Shown in pieces: positions 47,974 to 61,582 of a stretch of 64,000 nucleotides of DNA. The translations under genes were made by a program, and so were the position numbers. Origin of the DNA: Theocolax elegans (Eukaryota; Arthropoda; Insecta; Hymenoptera; Cerocephalidae); NCBI GenBank assembly GCA_026168455.1, contig CM047431.1, positions 63,136,910 to 63,200,909 of the forward strand. Direction: 5' to 3'. Numbering within the stretch: position 1 is the first letter of the stretch; each line of letters opens with the position of its first letter. The notes below the pieces were generated by a model that saw nothing but the letters and a program-made list of their open reading frames with translations, had not been told where the DNA came from and did not search any database.

Positions 47974-48311
47974 GGTGAAACGCTTTTTCTCCCAATTTTT
48001 AACCATTAAGTAGACTAAAATATAAATTATATTCTGCTTTGCGCTAATTTTTAGCTTATAAACATAAATCAAATTTCTGTCTAGTTAAGTGCTATTAAGT
48101 GTCTATTAAAAATTTTTATTCATCTACATAAATATACTGGAAATGGAACAGAAATTAGTTGTAAATCAGACGATAACGTTAAAAACCCATCCGAAACTAT
48201 AGGAATTTTGAAGTTTACTGTTACCGGAAAGATGGAAACATTATATGAATGTTTTGAGGTAATGGTCATTCGATTAAATGTTAAATAAAATGGGTGAAAA
48301 AGCGTTTCACC
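47974..48311. repeat. Inverted-repeat element related to the satellite insert
   Basis: GGTGAAACGCTTTTTCTCCC at 47974-47993 matches the complement of 48292-48311 at 19 of 20 positions. The core word TGAAACGCTTTTT is the same one that forms the inner inverted pair of the insert at 33380-33767. The interior differs. Likely a related MITE; its outer ends are uncertain. Confidence 0.5.
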
Positions 48312-49315
48312 ACAAAGTATTTAATACCAATGTTTAAATCCTAGTTCTTAAATTCAAATTTCTACTAGTTGTTCAAATGTTTACCGTATTTTCAATGCGT
48401 ATATATACTTAATCTAATCTAAGAATATATAAAAATTGGCAAATTAATTGATAAATTCATTTTGTTAAAATCATGTGTATAATAATAATTAATGGAAAAT
48501 CCGCCATATATATATTACGACGGATTTTCGTTTATCGGTGTGTACAAATATACATATAATATTATAGAAACGGAATAATTCGAGAAAATCAAGTCGACTG
48601 GAATGTTTGGCCTTGGATAAACAGGATGCATCCGCCAGCAAGTATAAAAACCGATCGAGAGAGGAGGTATCACCAAAGGTTAATAATCTCCATCCCATTA
48701 GTCCCATAATAATCATAACCATCGGTTTAACAACGCGGCGCTTAAAGATATTGTATACACAACCCGCGAATGGGTATACCAATGGGTAGCCACAGATAGC
48801 CAAGTAGAAACCACTCAAGTTTGGTGCTTACGCGTCTCGATAATTTCTTACTTACAATTCCACGTTTACGGTTATCTCTCTAAAAGTAAAAAAAAAGAGA
48901 AAATAGAAAATGGTATCGACGAATCGAATTAAATTCGTAGTCTGGTGAATCGAACGTGGTAATATATCGGGAGCAACTGTACGATAAACTTCCCTCTCTC
49001 TCTCTCTCTCTCTCTCTCAATATAATCGTCGAATTATAGATATGTATATTGGAATTACAGGAAGGTTGAGTGAAATTCCAAGGGTATAACGTCAATGCTG
49101 CGCATATTTGCAAAGATCGGTATATTCAGTAGGATGAGGATGAGGATGAGGATGAAGGAGTGAGGTCGAGAACCAATGTCTGACAGGTCATCCGTCAAGC
49201 GTACCCCTCTCAATCCTCTCCTCCCTTTCGGCCATTTCACGCGAGGATGCTGCTAATGCACGCTCGAGTTGTTATGAGCGCTGGGTGTCGATATCAGATA
49301 TCGGATATACCAGAT

Positions 49316-49325
<10 letters not shown>

Positions 49326-49361
<36 letters not shown>
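49326..49361. repeat. (CA)n microsatellite
   Basis: A 36-base pure CA run preceded by CGCGCG. Confidence 0.95.
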
Positions 49362-49363
<2 letters not shown>

Positions 49364-51578
49364 TATGTGCTGAACTCGAACCAGCTGACGCGCGTCTCTT
49401 CTGCTTCTTTTATTTCTTCCCTCTTGGTCCATTCACACTTTGACCGATCCTCCCTTTTCGGGCATTTTCGTCATCGCCGCTATTAGTAAAGCGTATCGAT
49501 GAACTATCGACCAAGCTCATTCACTCACTTGGACGCGCCTCTTCTCGAAATATTTATTTATTCTTTAGCGTCTTCGTATATAGAGGATAACAATGTCGAG
49601 GGAAATGAAACTTCCACGTAAGGTACTGCATATATACATTTCCACTTTTCACAACTTGACTATAAGTATTCCTCTCTTACGCGTTTCATCTCTTTGTTAC
49701 CCCTTTTGTTACCTTGTACTTACACCTTACCTTTTCTTGCTTCTGATCCCCGATCACTTCCGTATACGTACATATACGCGGCGCGTGTTGTCCTTGCTCT
49801 TGACGTTGCGCTTCTTCTCGACTCGAGCCTCCCTTTGACACGAAAACTTTCGTCTTCGCGTTCGCGTGTAACAACCATGAGGTCCATATATTTATATATA
49901 CACAAATTACACAGATACTTAACTATAAACGCGTAAAGACAACACCCGATGATATTACATTTTTTGTGTGAACGGAGCGATCCTGGATTTTCCAACTTCA
50001 AATTAATAATCGCCCGCGCGTTTAAGAAGGGACCTCCAACGGGGAGAGGAAGGGGGCTTTCAATAGGATCGCGACTGTATAAATTTCAAGTTTTAATAAC
50101 TCGGGTAAAACGGCCAAGTTCCACGAGAGACGTTACACTTGTTGGACATTTTTAATTAAATCCAAGGGGTGTAACAGTCTCTTTCTTTCGGATCTATATA
50201 TATATATATATGTATATATGTATATATATACATGCTTCGATATCGGTTCGAAAAGTTTTTCGTTACAAACTGGGGAAACTTTATAATTTGTTTAAAAATA
50301 CCGGATTGCATTAGCCGGGGTATACGTGAGTGCGTATATATTATACGGCCTCGTTGTTTGGGATTTTCGATATTAATTCATCAAAGTACATTCCATCGAT
50401 GAGGCACAGAGATTGAGGAAGGAACATTTTTTATTCATCCACTCGAAACAACATTGGTTTGTTATTAACACGAAAATAGGTTCAGATGTAACTAATTTTA
50501 GTGATATAACACGGTTAATTACTAATTTTAGTTATGCTCATTTACGACACTTGGTCGACACAAATTAGTTGACATAGCACAAATTTTACACTGATTTTCA
50601 GCGATATCACTCATGCATTTTTGAAATTACAAAGCATTTAACATTTTCGTAATATCGATTTGGGCTCATTAATCTCCATAAAATTTCGAACGAAAACTCT
50701 TAAAATTAAAATTACATCGAACGGTATTTTACAATTATTTAAAAGTGACACTCTCTAAAAGATAATAAAAAAAATAAATCGTTTAACATATGTTTCTCTA
50801 TCTTTATATTTAGAGAATTTTGATAAATTAACAAACATTTTATTATTTTTTAATATTCTAGCGTTGTCGATTATTTAAAAAAACATTTTAATTCTGTAAT
50901 AAAATTAGGTATAGACACAGCCAAAATATGGGTTCAGACAAATGTTTATAAGTTATTTTGTAAAAATTGGGGTGAAACCAAACGTTCTTTAGAATCAACG
51001 TAGAAAAATCATTAATCATGGACTTAATTGAGAAAAATACCAAAATTTTGGACATATAGTAATTATAATTACAATACAAGATTAATTTCAGAAATGATTA
51101 ATATAAAATGTGACAGTACTAATTATTAATGCAAAAGATGACATAAAGTTTTTGAATAGGACTTACTTTCCTATTTTTAAAAATTTGAAGTGCTAAGACA
51201 TCTGATCATATGTGTGTTTAACTTACGGTTAATTCGTGTGATATTTTAATGAAACGTCGTGCAATAAATAAGGTAAAGAATAGTTTTTTCTCTTTTTCCT
51301 TTCTTCGGCTCCATCAGATCGATTTATTTCTCACAAACAATAACACTAGGAGTGGAAATAAAAATTTTACAAAACATGAGTTGAAATTAGCTTATTTTAC
51401 AAATCTATTAAATAGTTGTTTTCAATCTCACAACAATTAAAAATGGGTTAATTTCTACGAGTTATCTAAACTTTGTTATATAACGTTTACGTTTAAATCA
51501 ACGTAATATTAATAAACGTGTAAAATTTGGGGTTCAAACAAAATAATAAAGGAAATTCTATATCCGGGATTCGAACTA

Positions 51579-52528
51579 TGGGCTATTTCACGTCAAGTGG
51601 TACGATGAAAATTTTAAATCACTCCAAATTTTGTGAACAGACTGGAAATATCTTCCAGAAGATAGAAAAAAAATCTTAGGTGTTAAAAATAATTTGCCTA
51701 ATAGTTATTCCACCATGAAAAATGGAAATTTTTCAATTTTTTAGAAAAATTACTATTTTCAAAGCGATTTATCTCAAAATCTATTGGTTTTTTTGAAAAA
51801 ACAATACAAACAACTTTTGTTCAAAATAATCTTTAAAACTTATCTACCTGGATTACAATTCTTAATTTTAAAATCTCGAAGAGATAGAACGCCCGGAAAT
51901 ATTGAATATCAAAAAAAGGCAACCACGCCACGATCGATTTTGATCTAGCACCGCTCAAAAGATCACAGTTTTCGAGAGCTTTCGAATGGCGGCGGTTAGA
52001 TTATTGGCCAAGACTGCTGGTGTAAGTTATGCCTCATAAACCTCATAAAATCACTAATTTTCATGTATTTTAGGGCATAACTTACACCAGCGGTCTTGGC
52101 CAATAATCTAACCACCGCCATTCGAAAGCTCTCAAAAAATGTGATCTTTTGAGCGGTGCTAGATCAAAATCGATCGTGGCGTGGTTGCCTTTTTTTGATA
52201 TTCAATATTTCCGGGCGTTCTATCTCTTCGAGATTTTAAAATTAAGAATTGTAACCCAGGTAGATAAGTTTTAAAGATTATTTTGAACAAAAGTTGTTTG
52301 TATTGTTTTTTCAAAAAACCCAATAGATTTTGAGATAAATCGCTTTGAAAATAGTAATTTTTCTAAAAAATTGAAAAATTTCCATTTTTCATGGTGGAAT
52401 AACTATTAGGCAAATTATTTTTAACACTTAAAATTTTTTTTCTATCTTCTGGAAGATATTTCTAGTCTGTTCACAAAATTTGGAGTGATTTAAAATTTTC
52501 ATCGTACCACTTGACGTGAAATAGCCCA
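51579..52528. mobile_element. 950-bp foldback element, TIR TGGGCTATTTCACGTCAAGT, TA target
   Basis: The whole element is one long inverted repeat, with arms of about 465 bp around a ~35-base centre near 52050. TA lies directly outside both ends (51577-51578 and 52529-52530). The arms are almost identical, with few substitutions, so the copy is young or homogenised. It shares its terminus pattern with 59255-60251. No transposase. Confidence 0.9.
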
Positions 52529-52797
52529 TATATATGTAAGGAAAACATCCTTAGTCTATTTGAATTGCGCGCGTGTAGGTCGGTAAATCAAATCTTTTAA
52601 TATACCGATAGGTAAAATTTGCAGATAAGAATTGGCACGTGTCAATCAGTACGGTTAATAAAGATATACCGAAAAAATGAATAAAACTTTATAAAAGTAA
52701 TCTAAAGACAACCTTGTGACTAATAACATTGAATGTTGTTTCTTTGTTATTTACAGAGAAACAATTCATGTATTATTCTAACCTATAACCTATGAAC

Positions 52798-52800
<3 letters not shown>

Positions 52801-52833
<33 letters not shown>
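52801..52833. repeat. (AT)n microsatellite
   Basis: A 33-base pure AT run. Confidence 0.95.
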
Positions 52834-52837
<4 letters not shown>

Positions 52838-55800
52838 TTATTGGTTATGTAACGAACAATTGAAACATTCTTAAAGTTTACAACTTGAATATAACATATT
52901 GATAAAAACACAAAAATGTAACTATATACCTAAGTAGGAAATCGGAACTTCGCATCCTAGATTCACAATTTTTCTAATTATGTAAAATATTGAATAAAAA
53001 AAAATATTTTTAAAGTTTATATCTATATAAGCTTTATACAAATGTTTATATTTAATATTTCTCCAAGTTAGTCAAACTCTCATTAGCCACATGGATATAA
53101 GCGTTAAAGTCATTCATAAACGTTATTACATAAATATAAAGTTTAGATAAACGCACATTTTTTTACGCGGGATAATCCACTGCTCGAGTACATTAAAAAC
53201 TGGTTAGATCAAGAGTGGTTCATTTTAAATTTGAGTTTCTGAAATAGTTCAAACGGCTCGAAAGTTACGTCCATTTGAATAATTAGCTACAGAATTTATG
53301 TTAATGTTTAATCTAAACTATTTATTTTTCATACACAGTGAACTTTCAGCGTTTGTACCGTGTTTTTAAGTTATCGCATGTGAAAATAAAAGATGAAAGT
53401 TTTTATAAAATTTTTGTATGATGTTCTCATATTACGTATAGAATTGGGTTACACAAAGATTTTACATTGTTTATGTAAAATGTTGAATTAATTAATCGTA
53501 GGATTGCGAGTAATCAACTATGCTTACGGTATTTCCGAGTTACTGCTCGAATACTGCGATACCGTAGAACCTAAACGTACATATGATAAGGTGTGTGCAA
53601 TTAAGAATGTTGAATATACAAAATATGTAATATGTAATATGTTTAAAATGGAATCATCTCAATATTATTAATAAAACTACGTATCTATTATTTATCTATT
53701 TTTTTAAAATTATTAATATTTATGAACCAAAAGCAGTCACTACAAATATACATATATATATTATATGCACTATTTTATAGTATAGCTATCGAATTCTCAT
53801 ACAATATTATATACAATATTTATAAATCGGACTAAACAAAATTGATAAACCATGGCACTAAGGAAATTTTAAATAATATTCACATATATCTTTCTTCTCA
53901 ATTCCCTTAGTTTCGGATCGTTCGATTAATCCAAAGAAATTTTGAAGCACTAATTAAATATTTATTTTTATTTATTTAGTATAATGTAAGTATCTGTAGA
54001 GACACAATATATATATATTATCTGTGCACACGGTTGGTATTACGCAACTCAGCCTTAGGCACTAAAATCGTTAAAAAATTAAATATACATAAAAACCAAG
54101 AAAAAATAGTAGCAACGAAACTTCCTAGACATAAGCAGTATAACTAATAAACTGTATACACTGTTAAGATTTCCTACCGAAAGTTAATTAACATTTGTCT
54201 TGGTGTATATCTCACAGTTGACGCATTTCTATTTCTAGCAAAGATAATTATTTCGAAACAGTTTAATCTTACTGGGCAGGTAAGACCTACGGCACAAGTA
54301 ACTCGAAAATGAGAAAACATTTTGTGTGTTTTTTAGACAAATTACTAAGAAATAATAACTACTGAAAGCTTCTTTTTTAATCGATCTACCGAGTTCGTAA
54401 AAATTTGAGTGAAGAATGTACTTTCATTTTTTTATATATTACATATCTGTTTCAGTTGAAATATTGTTTATTCTAGTTTTTGTTCAATATTTTCCACTCT
54501 TCACTTTCTCTTTTATTAATTTTATTCGTTTAAGATGTATTTATTTTTATTATATTCATCGTCAATGATCATTGACACGCGTCAACTTGTTTTTTTCACA
54601 TTTTTCGGAATAATAATAGTAGTTAATTTGTTCTCCTCAATTATTGTCACATCCGCGTTACGTAAGATATTAGAAGTTTACAGTCAACCCTGAATATATA
54701 CTTATTTATTATTTCTTTTGCTATTTCTGTTATATCATAAAATTGATCTTTACACCAATTTTCTTTTTCATTTTTTTTTCCCAGTTAAATTTTAAACTAT
54801 GCCTATCCAATCAAATGTCTACTATATTGTAATAATTAATTTATACAAAAATGTCTTTTTATGTCAAGTAATATAACTGATACTATACTATCCCGCGGGA
54901 CTTCCACCGCAGGATTTGTACGTATACCGAACACAATGTATACGTGACTAACAAATTCATTAATTAAAACTTTTACTTTATCGCAATAAAATAATATTGA
55001 AGTTAATTACTACACACATTTTGTCAGTGGGTATACGATACGATTATATATAATTATTAGATTAGGCGATTGAAGCGATCCAGCGAGGGTGATGATCGAG
55101 ATCTTGGTGTGTGTGCGTAGTCTTGTTTCTCCTGAGTCCTGACTGACCAAACCCCTTTCGTACACACACACGCACACGCATACGTATATAGATGAACGAT
55201 CGATCTCGTCTATTGCGGCACGACGAGCATTTATATATTACAAACAAGGTTCATCAAGGCTGACGAGATACGATCATTACGCGTTGTATACATATTTACA
55301 CAACCCTCCACACCCCTCTCTCACTCTTTTTTTATATTTTTCATGCGATTTCGAGAGGCAACGGGGAAGTTTGAGAAAACCGGCGCGACGGTTTTATACG
55401 TTTCTTCGATTTGCTCGCATGAGTTACTCGCCGACGTATCGACGAAAAGTATCTTGTTGTGTTCACCAAACGAACTCTTTATTGTTTTTCTTTTTCTATA
55501 AAGTTTGATTATTATTTCTCGGAGGGATTTTTCACTATTGTTTGTTATCGATTGATCATCGATGGTAATATTACATTACGTTTCGCAAAATATAACGAAG
55601 TACGTATGTAGTGTTCGAGATGCACGGACGACGAGATATTTACTTTACGATCCTGCAGCGTAATATTTTCGATTTAGTATACAAAGTTCGATGTTTTTTT
55701 TTTTACATTTATAGTTTGGTGGAATGAAATGCTAGTCCTCTTTCAAGTGCGCGGCAAACGTTTATGACCATCGGAGTGAGCTAAACGTACAATATATATA

Positions 55801-56310
55801 CATATACACGGAGGTAAAATTTGTCTAAAAGGACTCTAAATATTTTGATTAGAAGTTGTAGTAAAGTTGTTAAAATTCAGAAAGGATATACGTGGTTAAA
55901 GCCATTTCCCTCGTCTGGTAAATATTACTAATTGTACAGTGTCATTTTATCCTAAACATTTATCGAGTCATTTTTATTCATTTATTTAAAAGAATAAAGA
56001 TTATACGAATATATTTAATTTTTTATTCAAACAATATATCATTTTTTTCAATTACTCATTTGGTATGCAAGTTAAAAAGAACTTAAACTAAATTTACGTA
56101 ATAAAATAGTGGATACAATAAAAATAATGTTAAAACAACATTTGCAAAATGATTATTAAAATTCTTTTCTCTTTGTGTAGTCTTAAAAGAAACGTATCTA
56201 ACGTTCCCGACAAAACCTTTACGTGTATATAATATACTTCGATCGGACGTATGCGAAGTAAGCTTTTATTTACAATTAACGTAAAATATTTTTAAAAATA
56301 TTAAATATTC

Positions 56311-56466
56311 GAGTAATCGAAGGCCAGGCTTGAGAAGCAATAAAAATTACTACATTGTATAGGAAAATTAACTGTAATTATTGAAAAATTTGACATAATG
56401 TATATATGTATATGTTCGTCAAGTCTGGAGCTCGATTACTCAAGGACATAGTAATTTTTATTATAC
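56311..56466. repeat. Two inverted-repeat pairs in interlocked order
   Basis: GAGTAATCGA..CCAGGCTTGA (56311-56333) pairs with TCAAGTCTGG..TCGATTACTC (about 56419-56441). AATAAAAATTACTA (56339-56352) pairs with TAGTAATTTTTATT (56449-56462). The order a-b-a'-b' is not a simple foldback. Confidence 0.5.
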
Positions 56467-57129
56467 TGACAATACACTAGAAAGGATCGAACGTGCTCCG
56501 AACCCTATAAAACGGTTTTTGTTTCCTCTATACGTAAGGCACAACTGTTTGTTCTGAAAAATAGTCGAGGGTGCGTGACACGGGCGCGTATGATATCTCG
56601 ATAATCCTGTCGAAAGCGATAGCAGCACGAGCATTTGTTACCGAATAAATTAATGTTAATTAATTATCGATGATAAGTTTACTCTAGCATCAGGAATACA
56701 CGTCCATTCACGATTGCACAGCTAATTGCCTGCGATGCATACGTAATAACTGATTATACATATCTGGTAATACGGATCGACAATACTCAGTATCTTTTTC
56801 TTTTTATTTCTTCGTACATTGAATACCCTGTAATACATTGATTGTAGGCGATTATCATGAAAATAGAGCTTTTTTCGTTGAATATATGTATAACAAAGAT
56901 TCATCGATTCGGGAGAGCAGTATTGAGGTATTCCCTGCACACTCGAGAGGAATCTACGAGGAGACTGCACGTTGCATCCAGGTATTTGACAAACTGTCGA
57001 GTTACGTGCTACCCACTGACTAGTGGACTTTATCTCCTACTCTCTCTCATATAGATGTTATTCTGGTCACGATCTCGAATCTTCCCTCGAAAAGGCTTAC
57101 TCCACCTTTCCTTCGTTGCAACCGCACAC

Positions 57130-57183
57130 ATTTATTTCATTTATTTCATTTATTTCATTTATTTCATTTATTTCATTTATTTA
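57130..57183. repeat. 9-bp minisatellite (ATTTATTTC)n
   Basis: About six copies of ATTTATTTC. Because the unit is 9 bases long it stays open and yields a repeated FIY tripeptide in one frame, which should not be read as a gene. Confidence 0.92.
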
Positions 57184-58016
57184 GTTTTTAGATTAAATTT
57201 ATCGAGGCACACATATGTCCAAACAATTTTTATGCTTACCGAGATATTTTTTCTTTTTCTATGGCCGTTTTTTTTTCCTTTACTTTATCTCGTCGTCCTG
57301 AATTAAAAATTAAACCTTTGAACATCTACAGCTATTGCATCTTCGTACACGGAGAGAAAAACGCGGGGGATTCGTATCACTTCACTTAAAAATCATGATA
57401 TTTTTATAATGAAATCGGAACTATTTTAGCCGTTTTCCTGTTACGGTATGATTTTCAGGCATATTCCTAATATAAACTGTGGTTTATACAAAATTTTCTC
57501 CATAAATATGATCGACGACGCGCTTTCGATATTATATTATAAATTCCAAAGAATGCACTGAAAATGTTGTCAAAAAATGATGACGTATCCGATGCGCACG
57601 CAAACCCTCTATCTTTCGACGCTGTTTCGCAAAAAGTAGTCGGAGGCAGCTCTTTGCGGCTATACTTTGCGCGTACGTGTAAATAGGCCGCGACGAGTGT
57701 CGACCGCTTTGTCGCAGGAAAAAAAAGCTCTCGGGCTTTTCCATTCGGGAGGCACGCGTGCGAGAAAAACTAAAATTTCTAACACGACGCTCGGCGCGCG
57801 CTTGATTTTTCACTCCTCGCTCTTTTCCCAAAGACTACGTAACTAATGGCGTCGATCTTTCGCACGCTCGCGCGCGCTCGAGCTTTAAACTTCCCCGAGC
57901 TTTTACGTGACTTCACCGATGCAATGTAGGAATTTTCGGTATGTAAACGCTTGGCGTCTCGTTGAACCTATACCGTTTAAATTCCGTTTATTATACTTTT
58001 GTTTCGTATGCGTTCA

Positions 58017-58018
<2 letters not shown>

Positions 58019-58061
<43 letters not shown>
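58019..58061. repeat. (CT)n microsatellite
   Basis: A ~43-base CT run followed by further CT-rich sequence. Confidence 0.95.
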
Positions 58062-58071
<10 letters not shown>

Positions 58072-58617
58072 CCTTTCTTGTATAAGTGTTTATGTTAGGC
58101 GTTATTATACGAAAGTATATAAATAACGTGATTAAAAAAATGTATAGTTACTCTTATCTTTAGTTTGTGTGTGTGTTTTTTCCAAGTATCCGTTTTTAAT
58201 ATACAATTTCAAGAAAAAGGGAAAATAACGTTTTCAATTTCAAACGATATTATTTTTATTTACTGTGGTTGTAAAGCTCGTTGTTCCGCGGAGAGGATTA
58301 CAGTTTCATCATCGGGTCAACGATGCGTCGGGTATACCCCGAAAACTTTCGCTTATTTCGCATCTCTGAGTTTAGTTCAACTCGATCGTTCATATATATA
58401 CGCTCGCGCGCGACTCGTCGTTCCTGATACCAATCGTTCATTTCAATTCAAAATATCTAAAACTAATTTACTTTTCCTCGACAAAATGAACCATTACTCT
58501 ACCAACGGGTACAACAAATTATTAATTTACTCCTGTAAAACGATTAGTAAACCCGATTAGTTTAATTGGTACTTTTCATTAAAGTTTAACTTATTGATAA
58601 AAATACTTTTAGATATA

Positions 58618-58995
58618 CCGTCACATACCCAATTGTTGATCGTGAACCAATTTCTGATCAGTATATTATTTCAATAAAATAATAACGTTTACATAAATCT
58701 AAACGTTGCTATGCCCAATTTAAAGGTTAAACATATGCAATCATTGGTTAGTAGGCTTAACTAGGAATTGGTATACGTACCGAAAATTTACTGGTCAGAA
58801 ATTAGTAGTTCCCGCTTTTTTTTTTCTTAGATTGTTGCTTACTTTAAAAATAGCAGTTATGCTAAAAGGAAGTTTAACATACTTATACTTTACGTATGCG
58901 TTAAAATATATAGAATTATTAGGCCTTTTTAACATAAAATTATTCTATAAACGTACGAATTTCCCTTAACTGATCAACAATTGGGTATGTGACGG
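58618..58995. mobile_element. 378-bp MITE, TIR CCGTCACATACCCAATTGTT, TA target
   Basis: A perfect terminal inverted repeat of at least 24 bp starts CCGTCACATACCC. TA lies directly outside both ends (58616-58617 and 58996-58997). The interior is AT-rich without an ORF. It is a non-autonomous Tc1/mariner-like element by target and size. Confidence 0.85.
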
Positions 58996-59254
58996 TACTA
59001 TTATTCTCAAAAAATAACAATTTTTTTCGGTATAGTATGCGCATTTCAATTCGATGCACTACCCTCTATGGATTTAGTAATCATTGTAATTGTTATTACT
59101 ACAATTTTGAGTGGCATAATTTTGTTGGAGTAATTTCTTTTACTCACAAAAATACACGTTACAGAACTCTCCGTCACATCAAAGTATGTTGTAGTTACTT
59201 TTATAATTTCCCACGATTAACGATCAAAGGCGCTGAAGAAAAGTAATATATATA

Positions 59255-60251
59255 TGGGGTATTCCACGTGAAGTGGTCCGATCAAAATTTTATAATGCAC
59301 CAAATTTTGGGTACACTTTGCAAATGTTTTTCAGAATACAGAAAAAAATTTTTAGGTACTGGAATCTATTTGCTCAAAAGTTATTCTAACCTCAAAAAGT
59401 GAAGTTTTCCAAGTTGTTTTCAACACCAGCTGGGATCACCTCTATTTAACTCAAAATCTATCAACTTTTACTACACAACATTATATGTAACATTCGTAGC
59501 TAATTATGTCTAGAATTTATCCTTATGGGTTAGAATTTCTAATCTCAAGGTCAATGTTACATAAACTACATGTCAATATTCAACTTGAAAAAAGTGCAAG
59601 TGCGCCACCTTTGATTTTTTCATCCAAAAGTCTAAAAGAAAGCTTGGAGCAATACCTTTCAAATGATCTGTAGCATTTTTATGTCCTCCAATTCTGTAAA
59701 AAGTTATGACAATTTAAAGAAAGACAAAAAATTCACAAAAATTAACATGGTAATTCCCATTTAAATTTTTAAAAAAATTTCGTGTTTCTTTAAATTGTCA
59801 TAACTTTTTACAGAATTGGAGGCCATAAAAATGCTACAGACCATTTGAAAGGTATTGCTCCAAGCTTTCTTTTAGACTTTTGGATGAAAAAATCAAAGGT
59901 GGCGCACTTGCACTTTTTTCAAGTTGAATATTGACATGTAGTTTATGTAACATTGACCTTGAGATTAGAAATTCTAACCCAGAAGAATAAATTCTAGATA
60001 TAATTAGCAACGAATGTTACATATAATGTTATATAGTAAAAGTTGATGATTTTGAGTTATATAGCGGTAAACCCAGCTGGTGTTGAAAAAAATATGGAAA
60101 AATTCACTTTTTGTGGTTAGAATAACTTTTGAGCAAATAGATTCCAGTACCTAAAAATTTTTTTCTGTATTCTGAAAAACATTTGCAAAGTGTACCCAAA
60201 ATTTGGTGCATTTTAAAATTTTGATCGGACCACTTCACGTGGAATACCCCA
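59255..60251. mobile_element. 997-bp foldback element, TIR TGGGGTATTCCACGTGAAGT, TA target
   Basis: The whole element is one inverted repeat with a centre near 59750. TA flanks both ends (59253-59254 and 60252-60253). Its terminus aligns with that of 51579-52528 (TGGGSTATTYCACGTSAAGT), and both continue with ..GGTNCGATNAAAATTTTA and later ATCTTCTGG- or TTCTG-like blocks. The two are diverged members of one family. No transposase. Confidence 0.9.
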
Positions 60252-60253
60252 TA

Positions 60254-61562
60254 TATATATATATACGAGGAAGTGGTGGCTAATTTTAAAGAAGATTTCG
60301 CTTCGAACGTACTCGGAAATGTCGATAAACGAAAAGCCCTTTACACGATCGATCGTAACTAGATGATCACGCTGTGAACCCGAATACGAGTACATATATA
60401 TGTATCTTGAAGGTAAAAGGGTTTGCCGTGTCTCGAAGTTAATGCAATTCGAAGGTCCACAATAGGTCCTCTCCATACCTTGGTTTTGCGCGTCTAGTAA
60501 AGAAGGCAATTAAACCCTTTGAATCCGTCTCTACATTTATACATCGGTCGAGAAAGACCGATGTGCGTGTCGAGTCCATTCGCCGTTTTGTTTGCGCGTA
60601 AATGAACCTATTTTATTTCCGAGGTAGTTAGTATACAATTTCGAGAGGGGGACGAGCAACAGAGAGAAGGAGAGGTTGTTTCGTATCCTCCCGCGGGAAT
60701 ACAGAATAAACCGGCGAATCTCGACGAATTAAAAACTCTTGCTCGTGTTTTATATACACCGTTTAAACGTATCTCTTTATTATATCTATACCTTTTTCGA
60801 TTATTACAATACCTTCATTTGTTGTTCCCAACGAGTATGGAGATATGCGTTTGCTTTTCACATATCGCAAGATATTAACTAAATGATGTATAGCTCCAGT
60901 CGAAAGGAAGACTAATATTACTTAAGGGTAATAGATTGCTGGTGTAGTAGCTAATATTCTGGGAAGGAACGCGATCGTGACGAATAACTCTTAACCATGT
61001 AATAGGGAAATTTATTCGATTAATATAATTAATTATTCCTTTATTTTTTATCGATGTGTATTATGCTTAAGTTGATGAAGTGTGCTTCTTCCTTCAGTTT
61101 CCACGAGTGATTAATCGATTCATAAAAATTAATATGCAGAAGAGAAGATCATTACATTTAAGAATATTTGTTTTATAAGGAGATTCCAAACCAATTGGAA
61201 ATATATAAGTAAACAATGTAATTGGTATTTTTTAAAAGAAATAGAGAGAGAGAGAAAGAGAGAAATTGTTTCTGCCAAGAGTAAATATAAACTTTAATGC
61301 GGAAAAATACATATCACGCATGTTAGGCGCAACAAAAAACTCACACTACATGTAAACGAAACAGAGATAATCCGTTGAATATTTAATAAAAATATAACGT
61401 TGGAATCTAAAATTTAAAAACAATATAACAAAATTTTGAATACAAAAGGTAAATAGTTATATAAAATAAAAGTAAAAAATTAACTATATAATCTCTCAGT
61501 GACATCAAAAGAGCTTGTGTAAATACAAAAATAACTAAAAATTTATAAAGTTTAATGAAACT
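60254..61562. other. AT-rich unique DNA, no gene seen
   Basis: Nothing was recognised apart from short GA runs near 61240-61262. Confidence 0.5.
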
Positions 61563-61582
61563 AAAATACGTATCTGCCACTT
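61563..61582 (+). repeat. Left target-site duplication of the SINE (20 bp)
   Basis: AAAATACGTATCTGCCACTT is repeated at 62024-62043 with one mismatch (T to C). Confidence 0.88.

Larger units (their letters stand above)
46519..51576. other. Unique DNA with simple repeats, no gene seen
   Basis: AT-rich at 47.0-48.5 kb and 50.4-51.5 kb, with mixed DNA between. It contains short (CT)n (about 48992-49018), a GAGGAT hexamer run (about 49130-49155) and TA runs (about 50198-50212). Open frames near 48489-50155 show no recognisable domain. Confidence 0.5.
52531..58615. other. AT-rich unique DNA, no gene seen
   Basis: Apart from the repeats listed separately nothing was recognised. Open frames at 55062-55508, 56722-57054, 57532-57831 and 58165-58560 have no recognisable domain. 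Confidence 0.5.

Noticed and set aside
57055..57306. Repeat protein with FIY tripeptides
   Set aside because: The tripeptides come from the 9-bp ATTTATTTC minisatellite.
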